Below, in pieces: positions 46,669 through 59,428 of a stretch of DNA of 64,000 nt. The stretch's first letter is position 1; each line of letters starts with the position of its first letter. The notes below the pieces were generated by a model, which was not told the DNA's origin, did no database searches, and was given only the letters and a program-made list of their open reading frames with translations. The translations under genes were made by a program, and so were the position numbers. Source of the stretch: Daedaleopsis sinensis (taxonomy: Eukaryota > Basidiomycota > Agaricomycetes > Polyporales > Polyporaceae); contig CM066309.1 of NCBI GenBank assembly GCA_033807695.1, positions 2,914,001 to 2,978,000 of the forward strand, given 5' to 3'.

Positions 46669-48937
46669 CTACCTTGACACCGGTATCAGAATAGCCAGGG
46701 CCCGACTGCAAGTGGGGTCAGCCATGCGCGTCCAGGATGCCGTCACACGGCGCGAGCAGGAATGCGCACCTCTCCCCCGTTCGCCCTCAGGCTTTATCTG
46801 CAGACAGCTCTGATGGATGAGGTTCAGCGCCTTGACGGCGTCGCGCCCGTCGATGACGCACGAGATGTTGATCTCGTTCGCGCCCTGGCTTATCATCTCG
46901 ATGTTCACGTTCCCCTGGCCGAGCGTGGTGAACATGCGTCCGGAGATCCCGATCATGTTGCGCATCGATTTCCCGACGAGCGAGAGGATGGCCATGTCGC
47001 GAATCACGGTGACCTGCAGGACCGATCGTCAGTTACGGACACACGGCAGCTCACGCACACGCGTGCCGGGCCCTGAAGACGAGAGCTTACCGTTCCGCTC
47101 TTTTGGAGTTCCCGCACGACGCGGTCGAGCACCTTTTTGTCCAGGTGCTCCTCGATGGCCATACTGACGTAGACCTCGCTCGTACTGATGAGGTCCACGA
47201 CCACGCCGTACCGGTCGAGGGTGCCGAAGATGGTGGCAAGGAAGCCGTGCGAGACGTTTTTCCTGTTCGAATTCACGTTGAGGACGATGATGTGCTCCTT
47301 GATCGTCACGGCCGTGGGCTGGCGCACATGGCTCTGGTGCTTGTCAAATGACGGCGACGCAAAAGGCAGGAAGGCGGCCTTTCCACTCGAGCTCGTAGGG
47401 ATGACAGGAGGAAATGAGTCGGCCCCATTGGCGGCCGTGCCGGCATCGAAATCCGGGTCTGGATGGATGACCGTCCCGCCGCCCTGGGGGTTCTCGACAT
47501 TTTTGATCCGAATAGGGATCTTTCGCCTGATGACCTGTTTATGTGCACTTAGCTCTAGGCCGGTCGTATGCTATTGCTTGTCGAGATGCGTACCTGATCC
47601 ATCGTAAATGGATGCACGACCTCGCTCCCGTAGTATGTCAATTCGGCCGCCTCTTCTGGGGAGATGATCGGAATCAACCTCGCAGTAGGTACCTTGCGAG
47701 GGTCTGCGGTGAAGATGCCATCCACCTCCTTCCAGATCTGTAGTTCGGAGGCCCCAAGCCCGGCCGCCAACAGTGCCGCCAGCAGGTCGGTGTATCCACG
47801 CCCTACCTGCCTGAGAAGCGACCCAGGCACAGGCCCGAAGAACCCTATGACGATCATTAGAACATGTGGTTGAACGGGACGTGAGAGCCTTACCTGTCAC
47901 CACGGGTACCCGATTGCCACATTGCTTGATCCTTTCTGCGACCAGGTCTGCAACACGGTCGTAGAAGTCCTGGCCAAGAGTCTCCGAATCCGATATGTTC
48001 TCGCTCTCTGCGGCGGGAATCACATTTTCTAAGCTAACAAACTCCGCGTCTATGTTCTATGACATACGTTAGATGTGACAAGCACAAGGCTGAGGAGGTC
48101 CTTACTCTATCGCGGAGGATGGCCGTGATTAGCTTGCATCCGAGCCGCTCACCAAACCCGACGATACTATCTCTAGACCTTGGGGAGATTTCGTCTATGA
48201 TCTGAGCAAATACCAAAGTAAAGACGACATAGCCAGATATACACAGAGACGAGGTACACACCTGCGTAGCTAACAGGAAGGATTTCAGGCCGTCACAATC
48301 CCGATCAATCTCGGCCTCCAGGTCCTTCAAAATCTGGATATTTCGGATGGACGAGCGGGCGGCGAAAATGTGTTCGGTCCGAATGACGTCTATCGTCGTG
48401 TTGAACGACGGTGTGGCTTCAGTGATGGAGCTCATTCCCAGAGCCAGCGCAATAGACTCTGATTTGGGAGAAGATTTCCCTGGCCCTGGGCTTGCGAAAG
48501 GTGACTGGTACTGAGTAAGCCGCGTGAAGACACCGTTGGGAGACACCGTCCCTGGTGTGTCCGAGACCCTGCTCTCGCGTTTGAGTGCTTCGGCGGCCGC
48601 CTTGAGCAGCAGATTGGTCGTCCCCAGTGCCTTGGTGGACCCGGAGCGGGCCGAACATACGATAGCGACCTTGTGTTGATCCAGATATTCACTGACAGGG
48701 CGCGTCTTGTGTACGAGAGCAAGATATTGAAACATGGGGTACGCACGGTAAGATGTCCTCTGCTATCTTCACAGCAAACTTCCCTACGCTCGTCCCGCCA
48801 TACTTCTGGACTAGCCATTTGGCCGCAGGATCGATAGTGTTTTGGTGCATGTTAGGAGGTGTGCGGGGACCAGGACCGGACGATGATATGGAGGATGACC
48901 GTGATGAAGACGGGGATGGGGTAGATGCGGCAGACAT
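46669..48937 (-). CDS. HOM3: Aspartokinase (aspartate 4-kinase, Hom3-like) with two ACT domains
   Basis: It phosphorylates aspartate, the first step towards threonine, methionine and, through homoserine, isoleucine. From ATG 48937 a Ser/Pro-rich leader precedes WLVQKYGGTSVGKFAVKIAE, the kinase start. KVAIVCSARSGSTKALGTTN, ISPRSRDSIVGFGERLGCKL, NIDAEFVSLENVIP, LLRQVGRGYTDLLAALLAAG, LQIWKEVDGIFTADPRKVPT and ELTYYGSEVVHPFTM follow. The ACT domains contain KEHIIVLNVNSNRKNVSHGF and VIRDMAILSLVGKSMRNMIG. These bind feedback inhibitor, threonine in fungi. A Ser/Gly/Asn-rich insert of about 60 residues sits before the ACT region. The last 30 residues after LIHQSCLQI look unconserved and the stop follows a possible donor site, so the true end may be spliced differently. 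Confidence 0.94.
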
Positions 48938-49660
48938 GGTTGGGGCTGACAGTAGAAGACGAGCCTGGCGTATAAATGCTTCAGGTGAAATGACTCGAGT
49001 CGACAAACTGGCCTTGTGGGATCATTTTTCTCAGAAGGGATCGAACGAGCGCATCGCGCGACGAAGACGCACCTCTACGGGGTCTCCCGAGGTGGGGGGA
49101 GCGTAAGACGAGCTTCGAGGACGCAAACGGGTTGGCGAATCAACTTTTTCAGGATCTACGAACTACGCCGCGGAGCGAAAGTTTCCGAGGAAGCATTTGA
49201 CCGTCTTTATGCCGACATGAGAATGGGACTCGGAGGAGCGAGTTTAGACAGAGTTCATGACTAACGTTGAGTGAACGAGGTGGAAGGGCAAAACGACTCA
49301 GTGAAGCCGGCCATAGTCATCTGTGCCCGAGTCAGACTTTGAGTTGCATTAGCTAGGCCTGGCGTTACGTTTGAAATGACGAGTAAGTAGATGAATTTGA
49401 CTAACATAACCTTTATTAACGGTGATAAGGGATGGCTTGTAGCAGATACTATGGGCGGGTAAGAAAGGTAAGAAAGCTGTGTATCGAGCGTGTAGCGCCA
49501 AGGCTGAAGCTACGTCGGACTTGGTTGTGCGCTGCTCTTCGCGTCACCGACTCACCGCGTACGACTGCTGCTGCACCCTCTGGCATAGAATGGCTGACGC
49601 GTCCTTCAAGGACGTCCCGGAGATATTCGAAGTGTGTACCCATGCCAGCACATACTCCGA
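48938..49660. promoter_or_regulatory. Divergent promoter region between aspartokinase and ChAPs genes
   Basis: 723 bp. A TATAAAT-like element (48970-48976, minus-strand CATTTATA) lies about 35 bp upstream of the aspartokinase ATG. A TGACTCG close to the Gcn4 consensus is at 48989, suggestive only. Confidence 0.4.
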
Positions 49661-52432
49661 ATGCTCACGAAGTCTGTCCAGGTCGATCTCGGAGAGTCTC
49701 TGACCGCACGGACAGAAAGCCTACGTGAGTCGCTATCTTCCCCAGTTTCTCCGCACCGCGAGCCGCTATGAACCATTTTGGCAGCTACCTTCCGCGAACT
49801 AGGACCACCTGATCTTGTGCATGTACAAAAGAGCACCGGTCGGAGCGGGCAGCGAGACGTGAGTACTAGTCTCTTGATCAGGTACGCCACCGCCTACCGT
49901 TCTGCAACAGCTCGGCTCGTACCACTACGTCTCTGGAGTGGACGCATCCTCTTCCGCGTCCCTGGCGGCATACATCAACTCGCTCACGTACAACATCGAA
50001 GATGATTCGGGTTGGTTCACGAAGGGGACGTCATGGAAAGTGAAGAATGGGCGATACTGGTGAGTACGTACGTTTATGTGTGTTCCTTGTGGCACAATTC
50101 AGCGTGCATCTGGTCCTCGCAGCTGCTTCAACGCTTTCTCGCGTGTCGACGTCCGTGTGGACGTCCACATCCCTGGCGGAGTGCAGGCTTATGTTGTGGA
50201 CTTGCGCGGTGAGAGGTACGTACGTGTATTACATCAAGTGTGGAGGCAATCCTCAAGGAAACAAAGGCACGAAGCGACGCCTGAAATATGGCAAGAAACC
50301 TTTCTATCTGCCCTCCTCCGCTCCATACTGTACTCCGACGATCCTACATATTGGCTTGAGGCCTACCGCAAACTGGACCCAATCACCAATGCGGAGGGAG
50401 AGCTTCGATTCCTTCAGGCTGCAGAAGCTCTGTTCATGAAGGGTGAGTCACCGACCCCATGACGGTCAGGTATGTCTACTATATTGAAATGCTATCGGCC
50501 AGGTTGGCAGGTCGGTTCGGATCCCGAAGTTCAAGTTGCAACTGTGGTGTCGAACCATTTGACCGCGGCTATCATGAAATACTTCGGAGATAGTGGACGG
50601 TTCCAGTTTGCTGCAAACCTCCTCGAGAAGATCACCGCCAAGGAACCCGAAGTTGCTTCATTACTGGCGAAGAGTTACTTGGGAATGAGTAAGTCTTGCG
50701 TAGAGACTGGCTTCTCTCGCTCATCACGAAGCCCTGTAGACGAAGAGGTCAAGGCTGTTCAGATTATGGCATCGGCTGTCAAGCAGACGCCACAGTCCTA
50801 CACCCTTTTGCATGTGCAGTGCGAGTTCCTTCGATCCAAGGGCAAGCATGAGTGGGCATTAAAACTTGCGCGGCAAGCGGTCAACTGTGCACCAAGCGAG
50901 TTCGTAACCTGGGAGAAGCTCACAGAGTGTTACATCGACCTTGGCCAATACGATAACGCACGTATAGATTGCTAGCAGAAACGGGCTGTGACTGACTCCG
51001 CATGTCCCAACAGGCGCTACTCACCCTAAACTCATGTCCCATGTTTACCTACAATGGCCGGGATGCTCATCGGAATCTCACCCCGGCTCGTGTGCATCTC
51101 CCGCCGAAAAGTACTATCGTGGACCTCCTGCCAGAGCGGGTGAAGACAGAAGACGACGAGGTGAGAATGTCCGTGAATCCCGACAAATTGACCAGCGATT
51201 CACGAACCCGTTCCCCCCCGCTAGGCCGACCCCGCCCTTGTCCGTCTCCCTGCACCGGGTCTTCGCGGAACATGGGCCCGCGCATACGCCCTCCTGACCC
51301 GGCTGGTCTCGCAAATCGGCTGGGACGAGCTTCTGAAGACGAGGAGCTCCGTCTTCGTCATGGAAGAAGAGTATCGGATGCAGAAGGCCCAGGGAGAGGG
51401 GCAGCCACCATCCGCGCCGGCGACGAAAGTCGTCCACGAGGACGGTACCGTCTCCTCGCCGACGCGCGCCGCGTCGAAGGCCGCTGCCGCAGACGACGAC
51501 GCGTCCACGCGGGGCATGGCGTCCCCCACCCAGTCCGCACCCGGTGAGGATGCAGAGGGTGAGAAGGGCGACGGAGACTCGGAGACGCTTGTTCCCGCAG
51601 CTAACGGGCTTCCCTCCATCCGTGTCACCCCAGACAGCGCGCAGGAGGACGCCGCGCACGGTAAGGAGAACGGGGTGAAGGGCGCGGGCGCGGGCGACTC
51701 GCTCGAGAAGCCCGTCCAGGCGGCCGAAAACCCGGAGGGGGAGAGCGGCCAGACGCCCTCGCAGGAGCCGTTCTCGTTCTCCAACAAGCGGCTCTGCGAG
51801 CGGTGGCTGGACAACCTGTTCATGGTGCTCTACGAGGTGGGTCTTGTCCCCCGGCGGTGATATGTGGTGTGTCCCGTGTCTGACCCTTGTGTCTGTGTCT
51901 GTGTCCGCCATCAGGATCTCCGCGTGTGGACGATCTTCCGCGCGGAGGTCGCCCACTTCAAGACCCAGCAGGTCGCGTACCGCAAAACGGGCATGGAGTG
52001 GGAAATCCTAGGCGACCTGGGCGTCCGCCTCCAACACAAGGAGGAGGCGAAGGAGGCGTACCAGCGCTGCCTCGATACCCACCGCTACGCGTCCAAGCCG
52101 TGGTCCAAGCTCCTCGACATGTACGCCGACGAAGGCGACATCCAGCGCTCCCTGCAGGCCGCCATGCGCGTGGCCGCCTACCAGTTCAACGAGTACGCGG
52201 AAATGACGGTGCGTCCCGGCTGCCCTCTCGCGTGTCCCCCATTTGCTGAGTCCCTCGCGCGCAGTACCCGACCCAGATCGCGCGGTGCTTCTTCAAGCTG
52301 GGCCAGATCCACGGGCACGCGAAGATCCGGTACACCCTGCTGAGCCTCGGCCTCCCGGAGCCTGTGATGAAAATCATGGACGGCTATCTCGCATACGGGC
52401 ACACGTTCAAGGTCGAGGGCTACGACTTCTAG
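49661..52432 (+). CDS. ChAPs family exomer subunit (Bch1/Bud7/Chs6-like)
   Basis: Exomer, with Chs5, carries selected cargo such as chitin synthase from the trans-Golgi to the cell surface. ATG 49661 gives a small first exon (to 49724) that joins to TFRELGPPDLVHVQKSTG, then LGSYHYVSGVDASSSASLAA, VRVDVHIPGGVQAYVVDLRG, RHEATPEIWQETFLSALLRS and ILYSDDPTYWLEAYRKLDP. TPR-like helices follow (SYTLLHVQCEFLRSKGKHEW, FVTWEKLTECYIDLGQYDNA, LTLNSCPMFTYNGRDAHR). The C-terminal half has KRLCERWLDNLFMVLYEDLR, LGVRLQHKEEAKEAYQRCLD and ends HTFKVEGYDF. An acidic, Ala/Ser-rich insert of about 120 residues (51430-51770) is probably disordered. Around a dozen exons. Family call is strong; which paralogue is open. 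Confidence 0.9.
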
Positions 52433-54970
52433 TCTCAGTCTGTGCCTGCGCGAGCCCGCCGCCCGCCGCCCTCCGTTTCTTTTTTCCTCGCACTGCGTCT
52501 GTTCGTCCCCGGAATTGTAGACCGTTGTATTTAGCCGTGGACTCGTGCCGGTGCTCGCGATTCCGCGCCGGCTTCAGGAGCGTTTTCGTATCTTATTGCA
52601 ATACGTACTTTTTCCCAAACATCTCGTGGTGCAACAGGCGGACGATTAACCGTAGAAGATCACAGATCAAAACGGGGGTCCCAGGATCACTCGAATGGGT
52701 AACGTTTAATGCTAACCCCCATACGCATCATTTGCATCTACTACGTACTTCACATCGCCGGGGCAGGCGATGCTTTTCCAACTGCATTCACCTTCCACAA
52801 CGACCCGTAGGCTAGCATACAACCTCACGCCCACGTTCACCAAGCTCGGATCCGGACCACATCGATATTCATGCTCAACGTTCAACGGCAAGGCGCAGTT
52901 AACCAGTATGCATCTGGTGAGTTTCAAGCTGGGCGCATCGTGCTAGCAGAGCTTTCCTGAGCTGATATGCCCGGCATTCTCGTGCTATACAGCTGCCTGG
53001 CCGTTCAACGTTCAATCCTTTGTTTGAATGTCGACGAACTACGGCTCTCCAGCGCGATCTGTGCTCGCCGTGGCTGTGTGAAGCATACACGCGCATATAC
53101 CACCTTACCCTAGCCATGCATTACGGGACCACCTTCCTCCCCCGGCGACGCGTGCACGTCCGTCCTTCCCCGCGAACCCTTGTCGGCGGGCTACTCATCG
53201 ACGAGCTCGCGCTCAAGACGTCGCCCCAGCCCAAGCCTCGGGCCGTTCGACTTATGCGGCATCTTCGACCTGGTTGTACCCGTCTCTGTTTTTTTCCTTC
53301 CCATCTCTCCGTGGGGTAGCTGCTCATCTTTGATCTCTCGTTGACAGCGAAGCTTGGCGCGAAGGACGTCGACGTGGATATGCGCGTCCACGGCGATTGT
53401 ACATGGCCGGTGGGTACTGTGAGGTGAGTGTCGTTCGTCGCGCGTTGTCTTTTCGTTCTTTTGTCGCGTCGCGTTTCGCACTGCGTTGTTTCCACCGGGG
53501 GCGTGGTCTGATGTAACGAGTCGTTACACTGTGATTCTAGCGTGATTACAATCCAAATATGACTTTCCTTTGTCAATGTGTTCCATCCTGGATACATCGT
53601 GGTTACATGCGCCATCTGAAATGTATCCAGGATGTAACACAAAAACACGGGATCATTTTGAATGTTTCTAGCATGTTGCACAGCGACAAACGAAAGAAAC
53701 ATGTGGATTTTGACCATGATATGACCACGATGTACGCTCGTCACATCGCTCAATGCCCCCAGTGTTCCTAGCCAAGGTACTTGTAAGTTGTGGACAACGC
53801 CGCTAGAGTGCACGTCTGCACGGTGCGGTCGTGGCGTTGTGCCACTTACGGCCATGAATGAACTCCATAGCCCGGGATGGCCTGCACGTTGCATGACATC
53901 ACGACGTCGACGTCTCCCCCACCACCAGGGCGTGTTCTCGACGCTCGGAGCTCGAGCCTCCCCTGCCGAGGGCCCGGGCAGTCTAAGGGCACGCTCGCTG
54001 CGTAGTTTCGCCCGGCCCCGCCGCCGATCGCGAGCGGCTCTCGTACACTCGTCACTCGTCACTCGCGAGGTGCGTGTACTCCTGGCTCCATGGGCTGAGG
54101 ATGTGCCTGCCAACGCTTGGTTCCCGATCCCGATTCCGGACACCCCGAGCCCAAGCCCACGACGGACGCTAACTTAAACGGAGTACTGCCGCCTGCGTTG
54201 TCCTTGAGCAGGTCCGCGGCCCTGTCCGTTACCGGTGGCGCACTCGTGTGCGAGGCGGCATGCATGCTTAAGCTTGGGTGGATCCGTGCGTGAATCTGCT
54301 GACACTGGCAGGGGCAGGGCTAGCGGGCGGGCGGGCGGCTGGTGTACAGCACGTACAAAGGAACGGGCCCGGGATCCCCACTTATAAGTGCGTAAGTATC
54401 GGACCGGTACTATAGCTTGCTGGTCCGCGGGTGTGGCGGAAGCGTGCGCACAGTGACTAGTGATCGACTGTCTTCGGACGCAGGTGGATCCGGAGTCTTC
54501 GTGCGCATGCGCAGGCCTTCGCGCGGAGAAGAGTGCTAGTTGCTACATATTGGTTGCAGCTGAGAATGGATGTGCATGCAAAGCTTCGACTTCGCGCGGC
54601 GCCGGGTCAATCGCGAGGGAAGCACGCATGAACATTAACGATCAGGCAGCGGACAAATGCATGTGCTTGTATGGAATAGGAAGAGAGGAGAGGCTGCGAG
54701 GATTGGAATAAGTTACGCCCGCGGCGGGTGTGCATGTGCGAGGTATGTGAGTGACTAGTAATAGGATGACCAGAATCGATGTCGGTATCATACACGGCCT
54801 AACAATACAGTGTGGGATGGATGCGGGGATGCTGGTTCAGGAATCTGAAGTCTGGAGTCTGGAGTCTGGATGGAGAGATGCATATGGAAACAATCTAGGC
54901 GGGGGAGGAGAGTCGAGCCCGGCACCTCATGCACATGGGTGCTACAACGCGCGGACTCTCTCCAGCAGCC
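52433..54970. other. 2.5 kb intergenic region without a confident gene
   Basis: A 340-codon minus-strand ORF (54143-53121) has shifting composition and no motifs. A plus-strand piece at 53113-53430 (LIDELALKTSPQPKPRAVRL, then AKLGAKDVDVDMRVHGD) could be two exons of a small or broken gene, but it matches no family I know. A GTCTGGA triplet repeat lies at 54848-54872. Confidence 0.4.
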
Positions 54971-55634
54971 CTACGACCGCACCCACGACGCAGAGACGGG
55001 CATCCGAGTCGTCATCGGCACCGCCACGGGGCCCCTCGCGCTCTGCGCGCGGCGGTGCGAGTGCGGGGGCGGGGGCGGGGGCATGGCGAGGCGGCGCATG
55101 CGCGCGACGACGTCGCGCGCGAGGAAGACCGTCCCGCGCTCCTCCTCGTACAGCGTGCTGGCGTCGCCGATGCGCTCGAGGATCGCGAGGTCCGCGGGGT
55201 GCACGCGCGCGCGGTGCGAGTACCGGAAGAGCGTGATGAACTCGTGCCGGAAGACGGCGACGTCGGCGGGCGCGAGTGCGCAGGTGGGGGGCACTGCGCG
55301 CGAAGGAGTGTCAGCGGCTGGGCTCATGCTAGTACTATGGTGCGAGGGGTGTGGGGCTGGGGCTGGGGCTGAGGTCGTGTGTGCGAGGCGCAGGCGCTGC
55401 GCGCGAAAGGGAGGTGGAAATAGATTGAGGCTGCGGCTCACCTTGCACGAGACAGACGTCGCCCTTGAGGCGCGCGAGCGCGAATGTGGGCTTTTCTGGT
55501 GTGGAGGAGGGCGCGGGCAGCGTGGGCATGCTTTGTGGCGGCTGTGGCGGGTGGCTGGCGGAGGCCGGTATGGGCGTGGGGGGCGAGCACAAAGACGAGG
55601 AGGAGGTCGAGGAGCAGGACGCGACGGCGGCCAT
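54971..55634 (-). CDS. Small hypothetical protein (about 170 residues), unrecognised
   Basis: Two exons, 55634-55442 and 55293-54971, are joined by a GTGAG...GCGCAG intron. The first encodes a Ser/Pro-rich N-terminus (MAAVASCSSTSSSSLCSPPT) ending FALARLKGDVCLVQ. The second encodes VPPTCALAPADVAVFRHEFI, TLFRYSHRARVHPADLAILE and VFLARDVVARMRRLAMPPPP. The middle is helix-like with regular hydrophobic spacing, and the two ends are low complexity. A hexa-proline run and an Arg-rich tail close it. I do not recognise a domain. Coding support is the clean splice and the well-behaved central part. Confidence 0.5.
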
Positions 55635-57613
55635 GTCGAATTTATATGTCGCGGAGGCTCGGGGCGGAGGAGAAAATTGGTGAGACACGGGGTTGCGGAG
55701 GGCGATGGAGGGGGCGGGTGGGATGGAGGAGGGGCAAGCGCGTGCGTCCGCGGCGGGCTTTATAGCGGGTCGGAGGAGGAGGGGACGGTGCGGACACGCG
55801 CAGGCCACGCGGGAATACTTATGAACGTTCTTCTCGAGTCTGTACAGCGTCCGTCGAAGCATCCTCCGCCGCCAGCCCAGCTGCTGCCCGTCCGCGTCAC
55901 GCCCTCGCCCATCGTGGCCACAGAGCTTCGCGATGATATCCATCTAACCATTCCTGTTTCACAGCCCTCGCTGTGCCAGCCCAGCCACCGCCGTCCTCGA
56001 CATCGCTGATCTTACATCTACCATCCATTCCTATCTCCTTTCCTCTCCGCGACGCGGCCCCCTCGATCGCCCACCGCGCTACGCTCCCTCGGGTGGCCTC
56101 GCGCGCGCGAGCATCCGCGTCCGAGGCGTTATCGGCGCGGCGGACGTGCCCTGCATCCCCGAACAGTCGAGCCCGGGTCAAGAGCCTGGGAACGGCGCGC
56201 GCGCGACACGCACCCATGACCGTCCGCGGAGTGCCCCAGTCCCCTCCTCGCGTGCTTCTTCCCAGCAGCCGAGCCAAGCGGCGAGAAGCAACACGCCCTC
56301 TCGCGAGTCTCGCCAGAACGCGAGCACATTGCGAGCGAACGCGCGCGCGCGCGCGTAGGGGAATTCGAAGAAGAAGCCGGCCGGGGCCGGACTTTCGTTT
56401 TCGCCTTATTTCCGCAGGTCCGGAAAACATGTACACGCGCGGTCCGCAGCTGCTCACGGATCCTCTGAATCCAAGTACGCCGACCGCGCGCGACTCCCGA
56501 GGCGCATCGCTACGACAGAGACATGCCCCGCCGCCGTTTCGTGCTCTGCGCCCCCGCCGGCTGAACAGATTGAGCATCCGTCGTCCTCGCGCAAATACAA
56601 GGATCGGGCTCAGAGCCCGAACGCCGAGGGCCGACTCCGAGCGTCCGGGATCCGCGCGCACGGACAAAACGTTGTGTCTGTGCCCGATCGCGCCCGTACA
56701 CGTATGACAAAGCCGCCTTCGTTGCGAGGCTTGTGGCACCGACAAAAGAAAGCCGACGCCGAGTCGACAGAAGTGACGGTGGCAGAACCATAAGTACACG
56801 CAGAGGTACATACCATGGCCAGACTTATCTTGTGAGCTTCTGCAGCTTCGGCCGATGGCCTGGGCTCCGGGCTGGCGCTGCGACGTCGGCACCGTCCACA
56901 TATCCTTCCTTCTCGCATCAACTGACCCACGCGAAGGTGCAGCCGTCGGGCGAGATGGTCCTGGTCTAGGTGAGTCTGCACCGTGCTTCACGAGAAGATC
57001 GTCATGGACCATGGATCGCAGTCTAGTGCCCGCTCGGGCTCCGATGACGGCATACTAGTGCTGCTACGACGCGGTACCGCAAACGCGCACGGCGGAAGGA
57101 CGGTGCACGGTGCACGCGGTGCGCGGTGCGCGGTCTGACAAAGGCACTCGGGCCTGAGAAAACGTGCCACCCATGGTAACCCATCTGCGACCGAGGACGA
57201 GAGAAGAGAGGGAGACGTACGTGCCTGCTAACGGAACGGTCACGGTAACGGTATACATGTACACCGCACACGACCATCCACCAACCACCAACGCGAACGA
57301 CCTCAGGCTGTCCTCGGGGTCGACACCAGACACCGGACAGAAGCCAGATGCGACGATCATGCATCCTGATGCCGGCGACCGGTCAGGCCGCCGACGCTCG
57401 CAGCAGTCAGCGACGCCAAACGCCAAACGCCAAACCTTCAGGCTTCAAAGCTTCAACCTTCCAGCCAAACGCCCTGGGGCTATAGCGTACAAGGTTTCCA
57501 AAGGCACAGTACGGTACAAACGCACCGCGGGTCGACGCATCATGCGTCGCGCAGGGCGCAATCTTGATTCAAATTGGCACCGGATCCGGGCGTGGCGCTG
57601 CAGTGCAGCCCTT

Positions 57614-57650
57614 GTTTGCGTTTGCGTTTGCGTTTGCGATTGCATTTGCG
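57614..57650. repeat. (GTTTGC)n tandem repeat
   Basis: Four perfect GTTTGC units followed by degenerate copies in non-coding DNA. Confidence 0.75.
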
Positions 57651-57674
57651 AAAGGTCACGGTGCCGCCGCAGTA

Positions 57675-57706
57675 TGCAGTGTGCAGTGTGCAGTGTGCAG
57701 TGTGCA
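57675..57706. repeat. (TGCAGTG)n tandem repeat
   Basis: Four consecutive heptamers of TGCAGTG followed by TGCAAG. Confidence 0.75.
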
Positions 57707-58110
57707 AGTACTGTGCGACCGTCCCCGTCCACCAGCCACCAGCAGCCGCTGACGACGCTGACGACGCACAACTGAGGCCCACGCGAACGAGAACGCGGGA
57801 TACGCACGGGTGCGGGGTCGCGTGCGCGCGTGGGCATGGTACACGCAGCATGTATGTACAGTGCCCGCGTTGCAATTGGCCCCACACGCACGCCACCGTG
57901 GACCTCGGCGGCTCACCGACTGCCCAGTGCCCCCAGGGCCGGCGCCACCTGCGTTTGTACATGCATATGGCTCAATAAGTGCGGCAGCGCAGAAGCGTCC
58001 GGGGCCAGGGGGCGACGCACACGCACCGTACACACCGGTCGGAGGAGCGGAGTGGGTTCGTGGTCGGAGGGTCGGAGGGTCGGATATTGAACGTTAAAGG
58101 TTCAGACACT

Positions 58111-58148
58111 CGGATGTCGGAAGTCGGAAGTCGGAAGTCGGAAATTCG
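58111..58148. repeat. (GTCGGAA)n tandem repeat
   Basis: Four GTCGGAA heptamers, preceded at 58061-58085 by GGTCGGA-type units, in the same gene-poor block. Confidence 0.75.
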
Positions 58149-59428
58149 GACGCTCGGACGCTTGGGGGCAAGGAGGGGGGGGGGTCTCCCGAGCGCAGCG
58201 CAGCGTGGGCGCGATCCGCGCCGAGCGTTCGCAAGCTCTGCCCGAGTCCCATACACATGGGCGAGCGGGGGCAGGGGGCAGGGGGGATATGGGATGGGTG
58301 CACGACGTCGATCGCCGCGCAGCGGGCCTGGGAGGCGAAGCGTCGTGGTACATCTCTTGCGAAACGGAGAAACAGAGAAGACTCTGTACTCTATAGTCTG
58401 TCCGAGCCTGTGTCCGCAGCAGCAGCGGGCAGCGTCCCCGGAATACTGCTAGCAGCTACTAGCCTGGGAGTCGGTGCCACTGTTCGCAGGGCTGCTCTGT
58501 GCATGTCGGACGTCGATTAGGCTGTGTCGGAGCGCACGGGTCCTGGGTCCTGGCACGTCGACCGTTTGAACGATGTTCGATGGGATGATGTCGAAGTCGC
58601 GAACTGCAGAGGCGGTTCGGCCGTGTGTATCTGTGCATCCGTCGACGTCGGAGACGCCCTGGGCCCCGGCGAACCCAATCTGCTTCGGATGATGTCCGCC
58701 GCCAACGGGTGGTAAGATGGTAGCTGGGTGGCCGTGGGCGGTGTCGGATGCGGATGTAGTTGTGGGTGTGGGCGTGTTATGGCTGACGGGTCCTGGGGGC
58801 ACTGCGTTGGCTGGACTCGGAGAGGAAGTGAAGTGGTAGACGCAAGGGCTGGAGGGGCGCACATCCGATACCGAGTCTTGAGAGCCCGTGTCCGTGTGGA
58901 CACGGGATCCGCTGGAGTGGTTGGTTATACAGTCCGCCCAGAGCGCGGCTACTACATTTCATATTGGAGCCCGGGATCTATACTGCTAGACGAACGTCGT
59001 GTAAGCAGTCAGCCGTGGATCTCACGTCGTTGAATGCGGGGGTACACGTACTTAGTACTGCGCGTTCGAGCGGTCGGTATAGTAGCTCGCCGTAGCCCTG
59101 CTCTGTGAACGGCTACGTCAGCGTCACTTGGGATCACTATGAACACGAGTGAGATTGGACAACGCAACCATAGAATCCTAAGTTCAAGAAGAGGATAAAA
59201 ACCGACGGCAAGAGCATACTGGACGGGGAACAGAGATGGAATGCAGTCAATTCAGAAGGCGACTACGATATTGGCTAGTGGTACAAACGTCCCCTCAACA
59301 ATCGTCACTGATCAGCACCTTGTTCATCATACACGAGCGCACCTCGGCGTAGTTGCAAAAGGGGCCGCGGGCCCGTGGCAAGAAGTTGCAGGACGCGCTT
59401 TCGAAGCGTGCGCACCCCGACCCGATAT

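Larger units (their letters stand above)
55635..59428. other. 3.8 kb gene-poor, GC-rich region with simple repeats
   Basis: Long ORFs (371 codons minus at 55897-57012; 379 codons plus at 54870-56009) are Arg/Ala-rich and mirrored on the opposite strand, as expected from GC-rich non-coding DNA. A CGCGCG-rich segment spans about 56095-56360. Three clusters of short tandem repeats lie between 57614 and 58148. No gene is supported. Confidence 0.45.

Noticed and set aside
53121..54143. 340-codon ORF on the minus strand
   Set aside because: Composition changes several times along the frame and no domain or splice logic is visible.
55897..57012. 371-codon ORF on the minus strand
   Set aside because: Arg/Ala-rich, no motif, mirrored by long ORFs on the other strand, and lies in GC-rich DNA where stop codons are rare.
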